Source: Hypsibius dujardini (taxonomy: Eukaryota; Tardigrada; Eutardigrada; Parachela; Hypsibiidae). Taken from it: DNA of 44,486 nucleotides. The translations under genes and the position numbers were made by a program. The stretch covers positions 1 to 44,486 of the forward strand of contig LRSR01007999.1 of NCBI GenBank assembly GCA_001579985.1, read 5' to 3'. This document shows, piece by piece, positions 11,954 to 28,840 of this stretch. Every line of letters begins with the position of its first letter. The stretch's first letter is position 1. The notes under the pieces are model-generated. The model was not told where the DNA came from and did no database searches. It saw only the letters and a program-made list of their open reading frames with translations.

Positions 11954-12480
11954 GCCTGTCATATACCTTTTTGCCTGATTGCCTATCTATCTGTCTTCCC
12001 AAAAAATCTGTCTGCGTGCCTGCCTCCTGTCTGCCTGCCTGTCTGTTCGCCTGCCTGTCTGCCTGTCTGCCTGTCTGTCTGTCTGTCTGTCTGTTTGTCT
12101 CTATGTATGTCTGCCTGCCCGCCTGCCTATCTGTCCATCTATCTGTTTGCCTGCATGTCTACTTATCCCTGTGTGAAGTACGCACTGCCCCTCTGCATTA
12201 CATCTGTCCTCCTTTAATCCCCCTGCCAGCTGCTCCAAGCTCGTGTATGTTTGTTTTTGCATGTTAATCAATGAAGACTTCTGATTGATTAGGCTTCAAA
12301 CACACACGGCCAGCAGGGTGGCGTGCTGAAGGTCCAGGACGACGGGAACTTGTGTATGTCTATCAGCACTAACGACAGTGCCTTACAGAAACGGTCACAG
12401 TAACACATTGTTTTCCCCAAATAGGCATTTATCGGCATGGAACATGCAACTGGGCATCGGGAACTCACGGTAGTTGCTGA
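9577..12480 (+). CDS. Tandem bulb-type (B_lectin) mannose-binding lectin
   Basis: Bulb-type lectins bind alpha-mannose through QxDxNxVxY motifs. Twelve exons join in frame: 9577-9589, 9676-9770, 9877-9958, 10365-10394, 10470-10568, 10641-10688, 10767-10821, 10900-10944, 11200-11290, 11368-11400, 12293-12353, 12425-12480. That is 708 nt, 235 aa. The protein starts MSHHDCLHAEGRLRHGERIY with no signal peptide, like fish skin lectins of this family, so it may be cytosolic or leave the cell non-classically. Domain 1 (about 1-120) has QEDGNLVLY, QGDGNLVMY and QNDGNLVIY. Domain 2 (about 125-235, starting VLHPGEKLLPGHS) has QTDGNLVLY, QSDGNLVIY and QDDGNLCIY. WAS-NTHG turns recur between motifs. The first coding exon is only 13 nt. 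The intron 10945-11199 holds a MITE and the one after 11400 a TCTG tract. Confidence 0.88.
10008..10182. repeat. (CAGA)n simple repeat in a lectin intron
   Basis: CAGACAGA/CAGGCAGC units between lectin exons 3 and 4. Non-coding. Confidence 0.9.
11001..11147. mobile_element. MITE-like element, CTGTACTGCC superfamily (GATTAAACCGG subtype)
   Basis: It begins TACCTGTGCTGCCGCGATTA and ends with the inverse (GTTTAATCGCGGCAGTACAGTA) at 11126-11147. It sits in the lectin intron 10945-11199, clear of both splice sites. Its ends match the superfamily but its interior is unlike the other members. Confidence 0.72.
11898..12175. repeat. (TCTG/CCTG)n repeat in a lectin intron
   Basis: A long TCTG tract grades into TGCC/TGTC variants within the 892-nt intron before exon 12293-12353. 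The earlier part of that intron has a short ACAAT pentamer run near 11646-11665. Confidence 0.9.
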
Positions 12481-13091
12481 AACCAGCCGTGTCGTCTTTC
12501 CTTACCTCTGCTATGCATTAGATGACCATCAGACGGCTTGTCCTAACTTCCCCTTCTCTTTCGAAATTCCTTTGCAAAAGCAACTGCCCCTTTTCCCATC
12601 AAGACTTGTGTGGAATAAGTTTTGATTTTTTTGTCTCTCGACATCCGATGCAGATAAATATATTGAACTAGCAGCTCCAAAACTCACACAAGATTGGTTT
12701 CGTTCGGCCCAAATACGGTTCATTTCCGAAAGAGGATTGGATGGGCAACAACTCTTTTGGCTCCAATGGATCTTTGTGTGATCGGGATTTTCAAACGGGA
12801 ATTGTTTAACAAGGCTCAGACTATTGTCACGGGCCTGAAACGTGTTAAACTTCAGTGTGGTTCACGCTTGACCAGCGCCAAATTCATAGAGCTCTCAAAT
12901 CTTGGTCCGGTCGCGTCGAAATGATGATCGAGAAGGGCGGTCATCATACTAAAGACACTTTGAGTGGACATAAGAAGTTTTATTATTTATTGCGAAAATA
13001 ATAAAAATCAGCCACAAACAAATGAATCGGCTTCTATAACCGTCCCAACGGTCCCCTTGAAAATCAGATCTCAAGCGCTTGCGGGAGCTGA
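12481..13091. other. Convergent intergenic spacer
   Basis: It separates the 3' ends of the lectin (plus) and the thiolase (minus). A minus-strand AATAAA near 12986-12991 probably serves the thiolase. I see no other feature. Confidence 0.6.
12978..12991 (-). terminator. Probable polyadenylation signals of the thiolase
   Basis: Two minus-strand AATAAA hexamers (plus-strand TTTATT at 12978-12983 and 12986-12991) lie about 100 nt past the thiolase stop, a normal distance for an animal poly(A) signal. Confidence 0.55.
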
Positions 13092-16360
<3,269 letters not shown>

Positions 16361-18449
16361 TATCGCTAGAAAATAAAATAACAGTTCTACAATCCTTCAA
16401 AACGGGAAACTCTGAAGTCTGCAAGTCTAGGAAAAAGTTTTAATTCGAAAATGAAAATTCGACGGTTTATTTGTATGCCCTTGATCAGCTGACTGAGTGA
16501 ACGCACGAATAAGTTAAACTAAACACTGCCGGAGTTAGGAAAAGTTGCGAACAAGAATAAAAGATGGCGAACAGATGTAAAAAGTTAAAACACATCTAAA
16601 ACACTAGGAACAGGTACACAAATACGAACAGATTTAAAACAGTTCTCATGCGTGTTGAATAAGCAATTGCGAACAAGTCAATAAAGTTATAAACAAGTCC
16701 GAAAAACAGGGAACATTTGCTCACTCCACTCCATCAATCATCAGACCACTCCACTCCATCAGACCAGAGACTTCATCCAGTGCCCACCATTTTCTTTTTG
16801 TCAAGGTAGGAATCCCCTCCAGTAAATTTGCATCAGTTCTAAGTATTTATATACGCATTCGACAGTTTGAACAATTTCTTTGCAATGCTCTGAGATTTTT
16901 TGCTCGTTTTCACGCAACGGGAAAATCTCGTAAAATAAATCCAAGCTTTTACCTTCGAAAACATCGATCCGTTTTATCATCACTTGACACCTGGGCATAC
17001 AAATGGGTCCGCTCCCGAGTGAGCGACCACAGGTAAGAGTAAGAATCCCAAAGCGCGAACAGTAATCCAGGAGGAGAAGGGAAATGGACAGTGTCCAGAT
17101 TACACACGTGGCAAAAACCTTGAACTGACCGAATTAAGCACTTTAACTCGGGACTGTTCACAACAGCCATTAGCCATGCTTCGAACGAGTGTAATGGCTT
17201 AACTCAGTTAGCGCAAGAGTTTTCCCACGTGGGTATTTATCATTTTCCTTTAGTTTCTCGCATTCAACGATTATCAAATGAGAAATTCAAAACTATTGAA
17301 TCGAAGATTACGCTGCATTATTGATATGCTCATTAAGTCAATACTGGGTTGTTAGTTCGTAGTTTGGTACAGTACTTAAATCAATTCGTACTGCATTTAC
17401 TAGTTCATTCATTTAGTAACAACTGCTCAACGAAGCAACGAATCAAGCAATCAAGCAATCGTACTGCAGATCAGTTGCTTGTTATCAGTCAGTCAATCAA
17501 TCAACTGTATGAACTTAATGCATTACCAAAATCAACGTCTATCATTCTGTTCGTTTGTTCTTTATTGTAGCTTGAACCGAGTTTCTCAAAATTTCTCAAA
17601 GTCATTGTCAGCTTTGACTTAAAAAGCTTTCACGCATTTGATTGTTTCAATTGTGTTTGCCGATCCGACGCTTGACTGCTGATTGTGACGTGTTAGCGCA
17701 GGTTAACCATTACAATCAGTCAATCAATGCTTGATTTTGCTTTGTAAGTGCAGGTTAACCATTACAATCAGTCAATCAATGCTTGATTTTGCTTTGTATT
17801 CTATCAGCGAACATCGGCTCCGTCATCAGTCGTATGAGCTCATACTCGTTATCATGTTTTTTCCTTAAGTCGCAAAGGAATTCAACGCGGAGGGAGGAAA
17901 ACAAGATTTTGGCGCGGATCTCGACGTGCCTGACACTGCAACACAACCGCATTTCCAGGGACCTGCGGAGTCGCTTGCAAAGTCTTCCGTCGTTTTCTCT
18001 GGGTCTCCACCGATGATTGCGCTTTTTTCGCGTTGTTTTCCCCCCAGGCGGAGGAAGGCTCGGCCTGGCGCTTCACGCCTTCCTTCTCCACCACTCCTGC
18101 CGGGGCGATTACATCTCTCGCGATGAGTGCGCGTGCGCGCGCCGTTTGTTCTGAATCGAATGTCACGAGAATGAAGAGAGAGAAGAGAGAGGGAGCTTAT
18201 CTGATTTGTCCGGCCACGACGCGCGTGGCTACCTTCCTCCGTCGTGTACTTAAACGCTGTCCGTGTCACCACAACTGGACAGTTACTTCTTCCTTCACAC
18301 GTTTCGTCAGAATTCCTTCCACCCTTAGGGGACCATTTCTTTTGCTTGTTAACTTGATCGACTTCTCCGACTTCCGTTTCACATTTTGTTCCTTCGTTCT
18401 TCGTTGCAATTCTTTGGCGTTTGTGTCTTGTGCAGTGGACTGAGACAAC
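16361..18449. other. Divergent intergenic region, thiolase to phenylalanine hydroxylase
   Basis: No gene recognised. It holds a MITE (17101-17235) and two direct copies of a unit of about 54 bp (GCAGGTTAACCATTACAATC...) at about 17698-17748 and 17751-17800. A GC-richer stretch from 17900 to 18449 is likely the promoter and 5' UTR of the hydroxylase. TTGTGCAG at 18428-18435, just before the start codon, could be a UTR intron acceptor. Confidence 0.55.
17101..17235. mobile_element. MITE-like element, family D copy 1
   Basis: Ends TACACACGTGGCAAAAACC and CCCACGTGGGTA, with an inverted inner segment (GAATTAAGC... / ...GGCTTAACTC). The length of about 125-135 bp and the interior match copies at 25576, 27394 and 32756. 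Confidence 0.78.
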
Positions 18450-21400
18450 ATGTCCGCGCCCAGTTCCCCGGCCGTTCAGGAGAACGGCACCACCAACGGC
18501 ATCAGTCTGTTCCCTGGCGGCAAGTCCGTCCAGATGGCGCGGGAAACCGACGCCCACCACGTGGGACGGACCCTCTACCGCCGGATGGATTCGACCATGT
18601 CTCGTGGGGGGTACTCCAGTCGCGGCGGCAGCCGAGCGGGAAGCCGAATGCAGGTATGACCGTGACTTCGCTCGTGGACCTCTTCGGACCGCTGCTTTTA
18701 CAGCGGTTCCTGAGTCCGCCGGACGTAGATAGAACACCTTCCTCGAACCGTGGAGTGACACGAAAGTATTCTGAGGCACGGTGCCGTGGACCGTTGCTTT
18801 TGGCGGACTAAATTCGTAAGGGATTACCCAGTTCCCTCGTGTACTGAGAAAGGCGACTGGGCGTAATTCCTCCGGGTCCCTTAAGTGATTCAGTAAACTT
18901 TCGCTCTTTGCTGACCGTGGGCCACTTTAATTTAGATTCCCCCTCATTTGTTTGGTGTTGGTTACATCAGGAGGGCAGGCATCTTAACGTTCGGTCAGTA
19001 ATCAGTATACAACCAACGAATACACTGGAGGGTCCGGGGTATGGAGGGTCCGGGGTATGGGCAAAAGGGGGCGGAGCAGGGGATGGTTAGGTGGTTGATT
19101 GTTCGATTGAGTACACTGGAGGCTCCGGGGTATGGGCAAAAGGGGGCGGAGCAGGGGATGGTCAGGTGGTTGATTGTTCGATTGAGTACACTGGAGGCTC
19201 CGGGGTATGGGCAAAAGGGGGCGGAGCAGGGAATGGTCAGGTGGTTGATTGTTCGATTGAGTACACTGGAGGGTCCGGAGTATGGGCAAAAAGGGGCGGA
19301 GCAAGGGGTGGTCAGTTGATTGTTTGATTGTTTGAAAAGCGCCCCTGCCCCGCCCCTTTTGCCCATTCCCGGACCCTCCACTGTACTCAATCTTGTCGTT
19401 GACTGTACTTCCCAGACTGGCCGTTTGTGTGTGTGTGGTGGCTGACAGATTACGTACTTCCCATCCCCTCCCTGCTTGTGGTTGTTGATTAGATCGGTGT
19501 CCGCGATTATGGTTGTCGTCGCGTTTTATCCACACCAACAATCGCAGTGACTTTTCAAGAGACTGTCACTTCAGAGTTCGGTGTGGTTGTTTAATAATGA
19601 CAGGCTGATGCAATTTCACGTTTGAATTTCATCAGCCAGGATGTGCCCGTGCCCCCCTCCCCCCCCCCCGGTGGGTTGTGGCACATTGCCCTTCTTCCCA
19701 GGCTGAATGCATTGTTTGGCCCGCTTTCGGGGTTGCTGTGTCCAACTTCCCTCGACTGCTCATCACGAATCCGCATGTGCAGCACTTGCTGAGTGCATGC
19801 ACTGATAAATAAATTTATATTAAACAAAATAATATAAAAAATATGATATATAAAGTAAAAAATAAACTTTAACTTCAAATTAAAATGTGAAAATTGAAAT
19901 GTGAAAATTGAGAAATTTAGAAATTTGTAGGCCTTGCAGATTACCGAGACTAGTACAATACACTGTGTGTGCAAAGTGTAAAGATCGATCATACTGCATA
20001 GTGTGCAACTAATGGTCTAGGGATGGCATCAATGACGAAAAGCTACAGTTTTGGTTTGATTTGATATTGAAAGTCATTTGGTCATTTGGTCATTTGATCA
20101 TTTGGTCATTTGATCATTTGATCATTTGGTCATTTGATCATTTGGTCATTTGGTCATTTGATTTCTTACCACTCCTTTTTACCACGAAAATTTGATTTGA
20201 TTTGAATTTGACATTTGACATTTGATACCATCCCCAAAGTCTAATGCTACAGAACTTGCTGCGGTTCGTCAATCTCTTGATTGGTTTGTGCAGTGCGCGC
20301 AAGGCTTGATTGATTTGGTGTCACAAGGAACATGTAATACTACAAGATTAAGGAATGGAATTTTGGTTGATCGATTGAATGACGCACATTTATAGTGGTA
20401 AGCGAATGGTTGATTGATCGATCAAACTAAAATATTGCACCTGACTGGCCAAGTTATTAATCAAGACTCTGCCGTCAGCTGTACATGTACACTGTTTGAC
20501 ATCATTTGGGATACTTTTTTGCAGAGTCCTGAACGAGGTCTCCGCAGTGATGCCACCATTGTCTTCTCCCTCAAAGAAAGTGTCGGAGCTCTTTCGCGTG
20601 CCTTGAAGCTGTTCGAGGTATGTTACCGACGATTTTGGTGTTGGTGGTTCTCGGGGTCCCAATGCCATAGGGACACGTTTCACTAGCAGTGCTACTGTTG
20701 GACCACGCCTAACAAGTTCTCATATCCAATTATTACAGCAATTCGACTCACTGGTATCTTGCTTAGTTAGTAACTTTATCTACCCTATCAACCCTATTCT
20801 GCTGCTACAGCTAATTACTTGTATGTAATTCTGACGTATGTTCTATTTATCATCATTTCCATAGTTCCTAGTTCTAGAGAACAGTAGTACTTCCTCTTGC
20901 CTTTCTTCCAGTCTTCTTCTCTACCAATCTCTATTTTCAGTCTAACAACCTTGTTAACTATCCAACTTCCAACCTAACACTATAGTGCACGTTTATTGGT
21001 TTAGCTCCATGAAGTCAACTTGGTGCACATCGAGTCTCGCCCCAGCAAAACCATTCCCGGCATCTATGAGGTGAGCCATTGTCGTTTGCAGGAAGGATGT
21101 TAGAACTGCTGTCGAAGTTGTACTCAATTGGGCTCTTCTCCTGCAGTTCATGGTGGAAGTGGAGGACCGCGGCGTGCAGGGCTACAAGAATGTCATGGAA
21201 GCACTCAAGGAGCAGTCGGTGTACGTGTACGTTCACTCGCGTGACCAGAAAACGCCGATCGGTATGTGTGAAAATATCTGTCCGGTGACCGCACGTGCTT
21301 CATATGGAGCGGTCACGTCACACGAGAGAGCAGACGTGGAAAGTGCGGTAATGTTTTGTTTTTGTTTCTTTGCAGCTGAGGGGTCGACACTGAGCAATGT

Positions 21401-24119
21401 GCCGTGGTTTCCGCGCAAAATCCGCGATTTGGATCGGTTTGCCAATCATATCTTGAGGTAATTTTCGAGCACATATATACCAGCCTCCCTTACATTTGAC
21501 TGATACCGGCCCTCAGGGTTACCTGGCATTACCTTGAAACAGATAGACAGACAGACAGGCAGACAGGCAGACAGACACACAGACACACAGACACACAGAC
21601 GGGCAGGCAGACGGGCAGGCAGGCAGGTAGGCAAGCAGGCACAAAGACAAAAAGACAGGCAGCTGCCTCAACAGTGTTGTCTACCGTTTCAGCTATGGAT
21701 CGGAGTTGACGAGCGATCACCCGGTACGTTCATCACGTTCTGAATTGAGCGGTGTCCCTGACTTTGTGCAAACTAGAGATTATTGTTTTGAAGAACTGCC
21801 TCTTTCGAATAGGGCTTCACTGACCCTGTCTACAGGGAGCGTCGAACAGAATTCGCGGACATCGCCTACTACCATAAGCAGTAAGAGTTTCCCGCCTTCT
21901 CCTGATGACATTAGGCATCCAGGAATTCCGAACTCGATGCTATTTTATTTTTAGTGGTCAACAGATCCCTCACGTGGAGTACACAGAAGAAGAAATCAAA
22001 ACTTGGTATGGATGAAAACTTTTTCCTGCACATCGAACCTCTCGTCTCGTCTGTCTTGTCTGTCCGCGTGTCAGTCGCCTGTAATTTTTTGCAACTTCGC
22101 CTTACATTTCCGCCATTCTCTTCCCCGTATGTGGTAATGGGATAGGCAATTTGGAACGGTATTTTTGTAGGGGTATTGTATTCAACAATCTCCGGAAGCT
22201 GTACCCCACACACGCCTGCAAGGAGCACAACTATGTCTTCCCCCTGCTGATGGAGAACTGCGGTTACCGTGAGGACAACATTCCACAGCTCCAGGAGGTG
22301 TCAGACTTTCTAAAAGGTATGTATAACACATGGCCACAATTTTGGGTGGCAGATTTTAAGCCAAAAAGGGTGGTCCGAGTTCGAGCCGAATTAAGTCACC
22401 GCGCGCACGCGCTCTTGACCATAGCTGACCATGGCTCAAACTCAGACCACCCTGATGGCTCGAACTCAGACCAACCTGATGGCTCGAACTTTGCCCTGCC
22501 TTGACAGGCCAAGAACCAGTTCTACCAAGCGGGTGTGTTTGGTTTAGATTGTACAGGTTTCACCATTCGCCCTGTCGCGGGACTGCTCACATCCCGAGAC
22601 TTCCTGGCTGGATTAGGCAAGCTCCGTGGAAGCTGTTTTGCGTCGGATCACCCCACAGAATGTCTCAAAGTTGTCCATATGTTTACAGCGTTCCGCGTAT
22701 TTCACTCCACTCAGTACATCCGACATGGCAGCGTCCCCATGTACACCCCGGAACCGGACGTCTGCCATGAGCTTTTAGGTCACGTGCCCCTTTTGGCCGA
22801 TCCGACGTTCGCCCAGTTCTCCCAGGAAATCGGCTTGGCCTCCCTGGGAGCTCCCGACGACTGGGTGGAGAAACTTGCCACTGTAACTAACAAGACCGGG
22901 CATCTCAGCCGGAACCGGCATCGGGGATAATACTCCGCGTAGCACTAAAGACGCGTGTTTTTCGTTGTAGCTGTACTGGTTCACGGTGGAATTCGGCATG
23001 TGCAAGGTATTATGACGAGAAATTAAGCCGCCGCTCTTCTTACTCATTTACGAACGCGCATTCTCGTCCGGTTTAGCAAGGGTCAGGATATCGAGCCTAT
23101 GGCGCGGGTCTGCTGTCATCTTTTGGGGAGCTGGAGGTGAGATCTATATATGTCTTGCAGCAACAAGTGTCACCTTTCACCAGTTGATGCTGTGCTCAAA
23201 CTCCAATGTGTTTCTTTGATGTCAGTATTGCCTGACGGACAAACCAGAGAGGCGACAATTCGATCCGGAGAAGATGTCTGTTCAGTCGGTAAGCAAACTG
23301 CTAACCAGATAGTACAGCGCTCCTCTCCCTGCCTATGTTGTTACATCTTTGTACGAATACGAGTATTTATTATTTCGCATTCCGCCAGAGCTGTCCGCTA
23401 ATGGTCTGGCTATCTGTCTGGGTGTTGTTTGTCTGTCTGTCGATCTATCTGTGCATTTGTCTGCTTGTCTGCTTGTTGGTTCTCTTTACATGCCTGTCTG
23501 TCTGTCTGCCTGTCTGCCTGCCTTTCTTTTTGTCTGTAAGTCTGTTTGTCTGTCTGTCTGTCTGTAAGTCTGTCTGTAAGTCTGTCTGCCTTTCTGTCTG
23601 CCTTTCTGTCTGTCTGTAAGTCTGTCTGTCTATGTATTTCATTGTCCGTCAGTTCGTCTGTTCCTGTTCCATGATCTCTGCGCCAATGTACCGTAGCTGC
23701 TTTGTCTCTCTGCAGTACCCCATCACTGAGTTCCAGCCCATCTATTATGTCGCAGAAAGCTTCGCCGACGCCAAGGATAAGTTATCGTAAGGAAATGCGA
23801 TATAAGTCGCCGTTTCTGCGAGATGCCGCAAAGAAATCACGGGATTTGTAATATTTTGCTTTGTGCTTAGGCAATGGGCGGCGACAATCCAGCGTCCGTT
23901 TACCGTACGCTACAACAGCTACACACAGAGCATCGAAGTGTTACAGCGCCGAAGTCACATCCTCGCGCTCGCCCGAGACATACGAGGTATGGACAGCTCC
24001 CACAAACTCTCCCGCAACTGCAATAGCTCAAATATCCGCATGTAGAATCCTTTGTATCGGTCGTTTCTGTTTCAGGAGAAGTGAATGTTTTGGTGGACGC
24101 TCTTATAAAAATGAAGTGA
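18450..24119 (+). CDS. PAH: Phenylalanine 4-monooxygenase (aromatic amino acid hydroxylase)
   Basis: Fe(II)/tetrahydrobiopterin enzyme converting phenylalanine to tyrosine. Seventeen exons join in frame: 18450-18653, 20525-20617, 21005-21070, 21147-21261, 21376-21457, 21693-21723, 21813-21880, 21955-22005, 22171-22316, 22548-22616, 22689-22882, 22971-23006, 23077-23136, 23226-23288, 23716-23786, 23871-23986, 24076-24119. That is 1509 nt, 502 aa. Residues 1-68 are a Ser/Gly/Arg-rich extension. The ACT regulatory domain follows ([31 protein letters not shown]). The catalytic domain starts [19 protein letters not shown]. Iron ligands are the two His of CHELLGHVP and the Glu of [22 protein letters not shown] and [16 protein letters not shown] point to PAH rather than tyrosine or tryptophan hydroxylase; like insect Henna it could accept tryptophan too. 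The tail ends VDALIKMK. Intron 22617-22688 is GC-AG. Confidence 0.93.
19021..19387. mobile_element. TIR element family E copy 1 with amplified left end
   Basis: Left end TACACTGGAGGGTCCGGGGT; right end GGACCCTCCACTGTA (inverted). The left part (ends at 19021, 19112, 19187 and 19262; period 75 bp for the last three) is repeated about four times, each with the GGCAAAAGGGGGCGGAGC block. Located in PAH intron 1. A single-unit copy is at 33180-33365. Confidence 0.78.
20066..20162. repeat. (CATTTGGT/CATTTGAT)n tandem repeat in PAH intron 1
   Basis: About ten copies of a 9-10-bp unit, TCATTTGRTCATTTGR. Confidence 0.85.
21538..21662. repeat. (CAGA/CAGG)n repeat in a PAH intron
   Basis: Lies between exons 21376-21457 and 21693-21723. 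The acceptor follows 30 nt after the tract. Confidence 0.88.
22617..22688 (+). other. GC-AG intron in the PAH catalytic domain
   Basis: The exon ends GGATTAG and the intron starts GCAAGC and ends TTTACAG. Removing these 72 nt joins FLAGL to AFRVFHSTQ, the family's invariant sequence. The intron length is divisible by three and contains no stop in frame, so a retained copy would still be translated. Confidence 0.85.
23405..23640. repeat. (TCTG)n repeat in a PAH intron
   Basis: TCTG, TCTGCC and GTAAGTCTGTC units between exons 23226-23288 and 23716-23786. Several GTAAGT-like pseudo-donors arise from the repeat. Confidence 0.9.
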
Positions 24120-24562
24120 TCCAAGACGATCGGTGTGAGTTCCGATAGAGAGACGCTCTTGTCGATTCTTAACGTGTTCTGTCCTCGGCTTTTGCAGTGA
24201 CGGAAATTCAAACACAGCCGGCTTGTACTTCGCACCTTACGTCTATACTCTCCGAGCCTGTGAGGCAACCAGACATTGGAACATTTTTTCAAGCTCTAAT
24301 TATTTAATTTTATCATTTTTTATCTCATTTCAAGTCTCTGCTTCTTTGAGCATCCTAGGTTAATCATATAATAGATTTGATCGCATGTTGTCCATTCATC
24401 AATTTTATACGCCTTATCACTTACAACAACCCTAGCTTCCGCGCTACGTCGCTAAGTCGATACGTCGCTACGTCGCTACGTCGCACGAACAGAAATGTGA
24501 ATGACCATTTTCCACTGCCGGAATTCCATTCTTCCAACAATGGTTCTACTCTTGATTAACTG

Positions 24563-24889
24563 TATGAGGTAAGGGCACTGGAAAGGGCCACTTGACTTCC
24601 CCGTACCCTGGAATGGTCCACCGGGCGCGGCAGGGGGTGCGCTCTCGCATATTAATCGAAAACACATGAGTCACCGCATAGTCAGCGACCTCTATAGTGA
24701 ACTTTTTTCCGACTGACTAATCGTTTAAATGTTCGTTTTTAAAACATTTTCCCACAACTTTTTTTCATACCTGATAAGCGTTCCACCGGGTTATCGATTA
24801 TTCTCTGTCGTTTAGGAACTTGGTGATAGCCAAAACTTGTGTGGAAGTTGTGAGTCCAGGGTGGCCCATTCCAGTGCCCTTACCTCATA
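24563..24889. mobile_element. TIR element family F copy 1
   Basis: Left end TATGAGGTAAGGGCACTGGA; right end TCCAGTGCCCTTACCTCATA, an almost perfect inverse. A longer imperfect inverted part contains TGGCCCATTCCAG. A diverged copy lies at 29168-29516. Non-coding. Confidence 0.78.
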
Positions 24890-24895
24890 CTCGTA

Positions 24896-25175
24896 CCGTA
24901 TTCCCCCGATCTCAAGGGACAGTTAAGCCCCACCCCCTCCAGTCATTGGTTGACTGTTCAATCGGATTCACTGTGTCGTGATTGGTTGAAATTTAAGCGT
25001 AACTTGGCAGCGATTGATCGATTGATTAAGCGGGATTTCTTGACGCACACATTGAATCAGTTGATTGATTGATTGTAGGTAAACAATAGCAAACGGTGAT
25101 GAACAGATAATATCCGGGGTGGATCAAATTAACTGGTAGGGCAAAAAAGTGTCCCTTGAGATCGGGGGAATACGG
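24896..25175. mobile_element. MITE-like TIR element, family A copy 2 (inverted)
   Basis: Nearly the reverse complement of 1-278, with both CCGTATTCCCCCGATCTCAA ends intact, so it looks young. Like copy 1 it is followed directly by a CTGCC-type element. Confidence 0.82.
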
Positions 25176-25304
25176 TTCTGCCGCGATCGTTTGGTGCTGC
25201 GTTTAGATTCACCGCATATTATGACTGCAGTGAAGCATAGTGTGTACAGTCATAATATACGGGTGAGTCTAAAAGCGGCACCAATTGGTCGCGGCAGTAC
25301 AGTA
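25176..25304. mobile_element. MITE-like element, CTGTACTGCC superfamily (GATCGTTTGGTG subtype)
   Basis: TTCTGCCGCGATCGTTTGGT at the left is mirrored by ACCAATTGGTCGCGGCAGTA at the right. The inverted repeat runs about 45 bp per side, so the whole element could fold as one hairpin. Confidence 0.74.
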
Positions 25305-25575
25305 CCTGCTGCTTGTGGCTTCCAATTAGCAATCTTTTGTGATTTGCAAATTGCAATTTTCAAATTGCATTTTGCGCCTGCAAAAGATCCATCCATCCAT
25401 CCAGCAAACGGAACTTTTTTTCTTCAGGCATAATCAATAAATCAAAATAGGCATTGTTATGGTATACTGGGCACTGTGTTAAAAAAGTACCTTTGTTAGC
25501 ACCATGATTAGTCACAAACCGTATGTTTTTAACCTCAGCTCGCTCATATGTCACGACAAAATTTGGAGTGTGTTG

Positions 25576-25699
25576 TACACACGTGGCAAAACCTTGCGCT
25601 AACCGACTTAAGCCATTACACTCGTTGCATAGCTGTTGTGCACAGCCCCTGAGTTGAAGTGCTTAATTCGGTTAGCGCAAGGTTTTTGCCACGTGTGTA
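25576..25699. mobile_element. MITE-like element, family D copy 2
   Basis: TACACACGTGGCAAAACC ... GCCACGTGTGTA. TA at both ends is consistent with a TA target duplication. Confidence 0.8.
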
Positions 25700-25993
25700 A
25701 CTTGTAATATTTACTTGTAATGTAAGAGAACTTACAGCTTTTGTGTAAAGAAAATGATAAAAGAGTCTCTCTCTTCAATTTCTTTATTAGATCTTATCAG
25801 GTTGTTATCTTTGCCTATTTTTTCCGAGAGAATGTGAACTGGTGCCCAGCATGAGATTAAGAATAGGCAGGGAGCAAAGTGATGCAGCTGCGTTTAAAAT
25901 TTTGATATCTGGTCGAATTATCCATGGTGGTGGTGGTGTCCATTTTTGGACGAGCTGGAGCGCTGCGGGGGCCGCGGGGGTTTATTCTTTAAT

Positions 25994-28840
<2,847 letters not shown>

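Larger units (their letters stand above)
24120..25993. other. Intergenic region, PAH to PTEN
   Basis: No exon recognised. A CGCTACGT repeat lies near 24436-24483, then four TIR elements (24563-24889, 24896-25175, 25176-25304, 25576-25699). The GC-rich stretch 25925-25990, including a GGTGGTGGTGG run, directly precedes the PTEN start and is the likely promoter/5' UTR. Confidence 0.55.

Noticed and set aside
17865-18779. Long open frame (304 codons) on the minus strand
   Set aside because: It lies antisense to the PAH first exon and leader in GC-rich DNA, shows no family motif, and has arginine/serine-rich composition typical of a shadow frame.
22535-22930. Single exon reading through 22617-22688
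   Set aside because: It would insert 24 residues into an invariant part of PAH. The GC-AG intron restores the family sequence, so I kept it as an intron, with retention noted as a possibility.
18450-24119. Tyrosine or tryptophan hydroxylase
   Set aside because: [25 protein letters not shown] and the C-terminal end fit PAH/Henna better. TPH would be expected to have FFTVEFG where this has YWFTVEFG.
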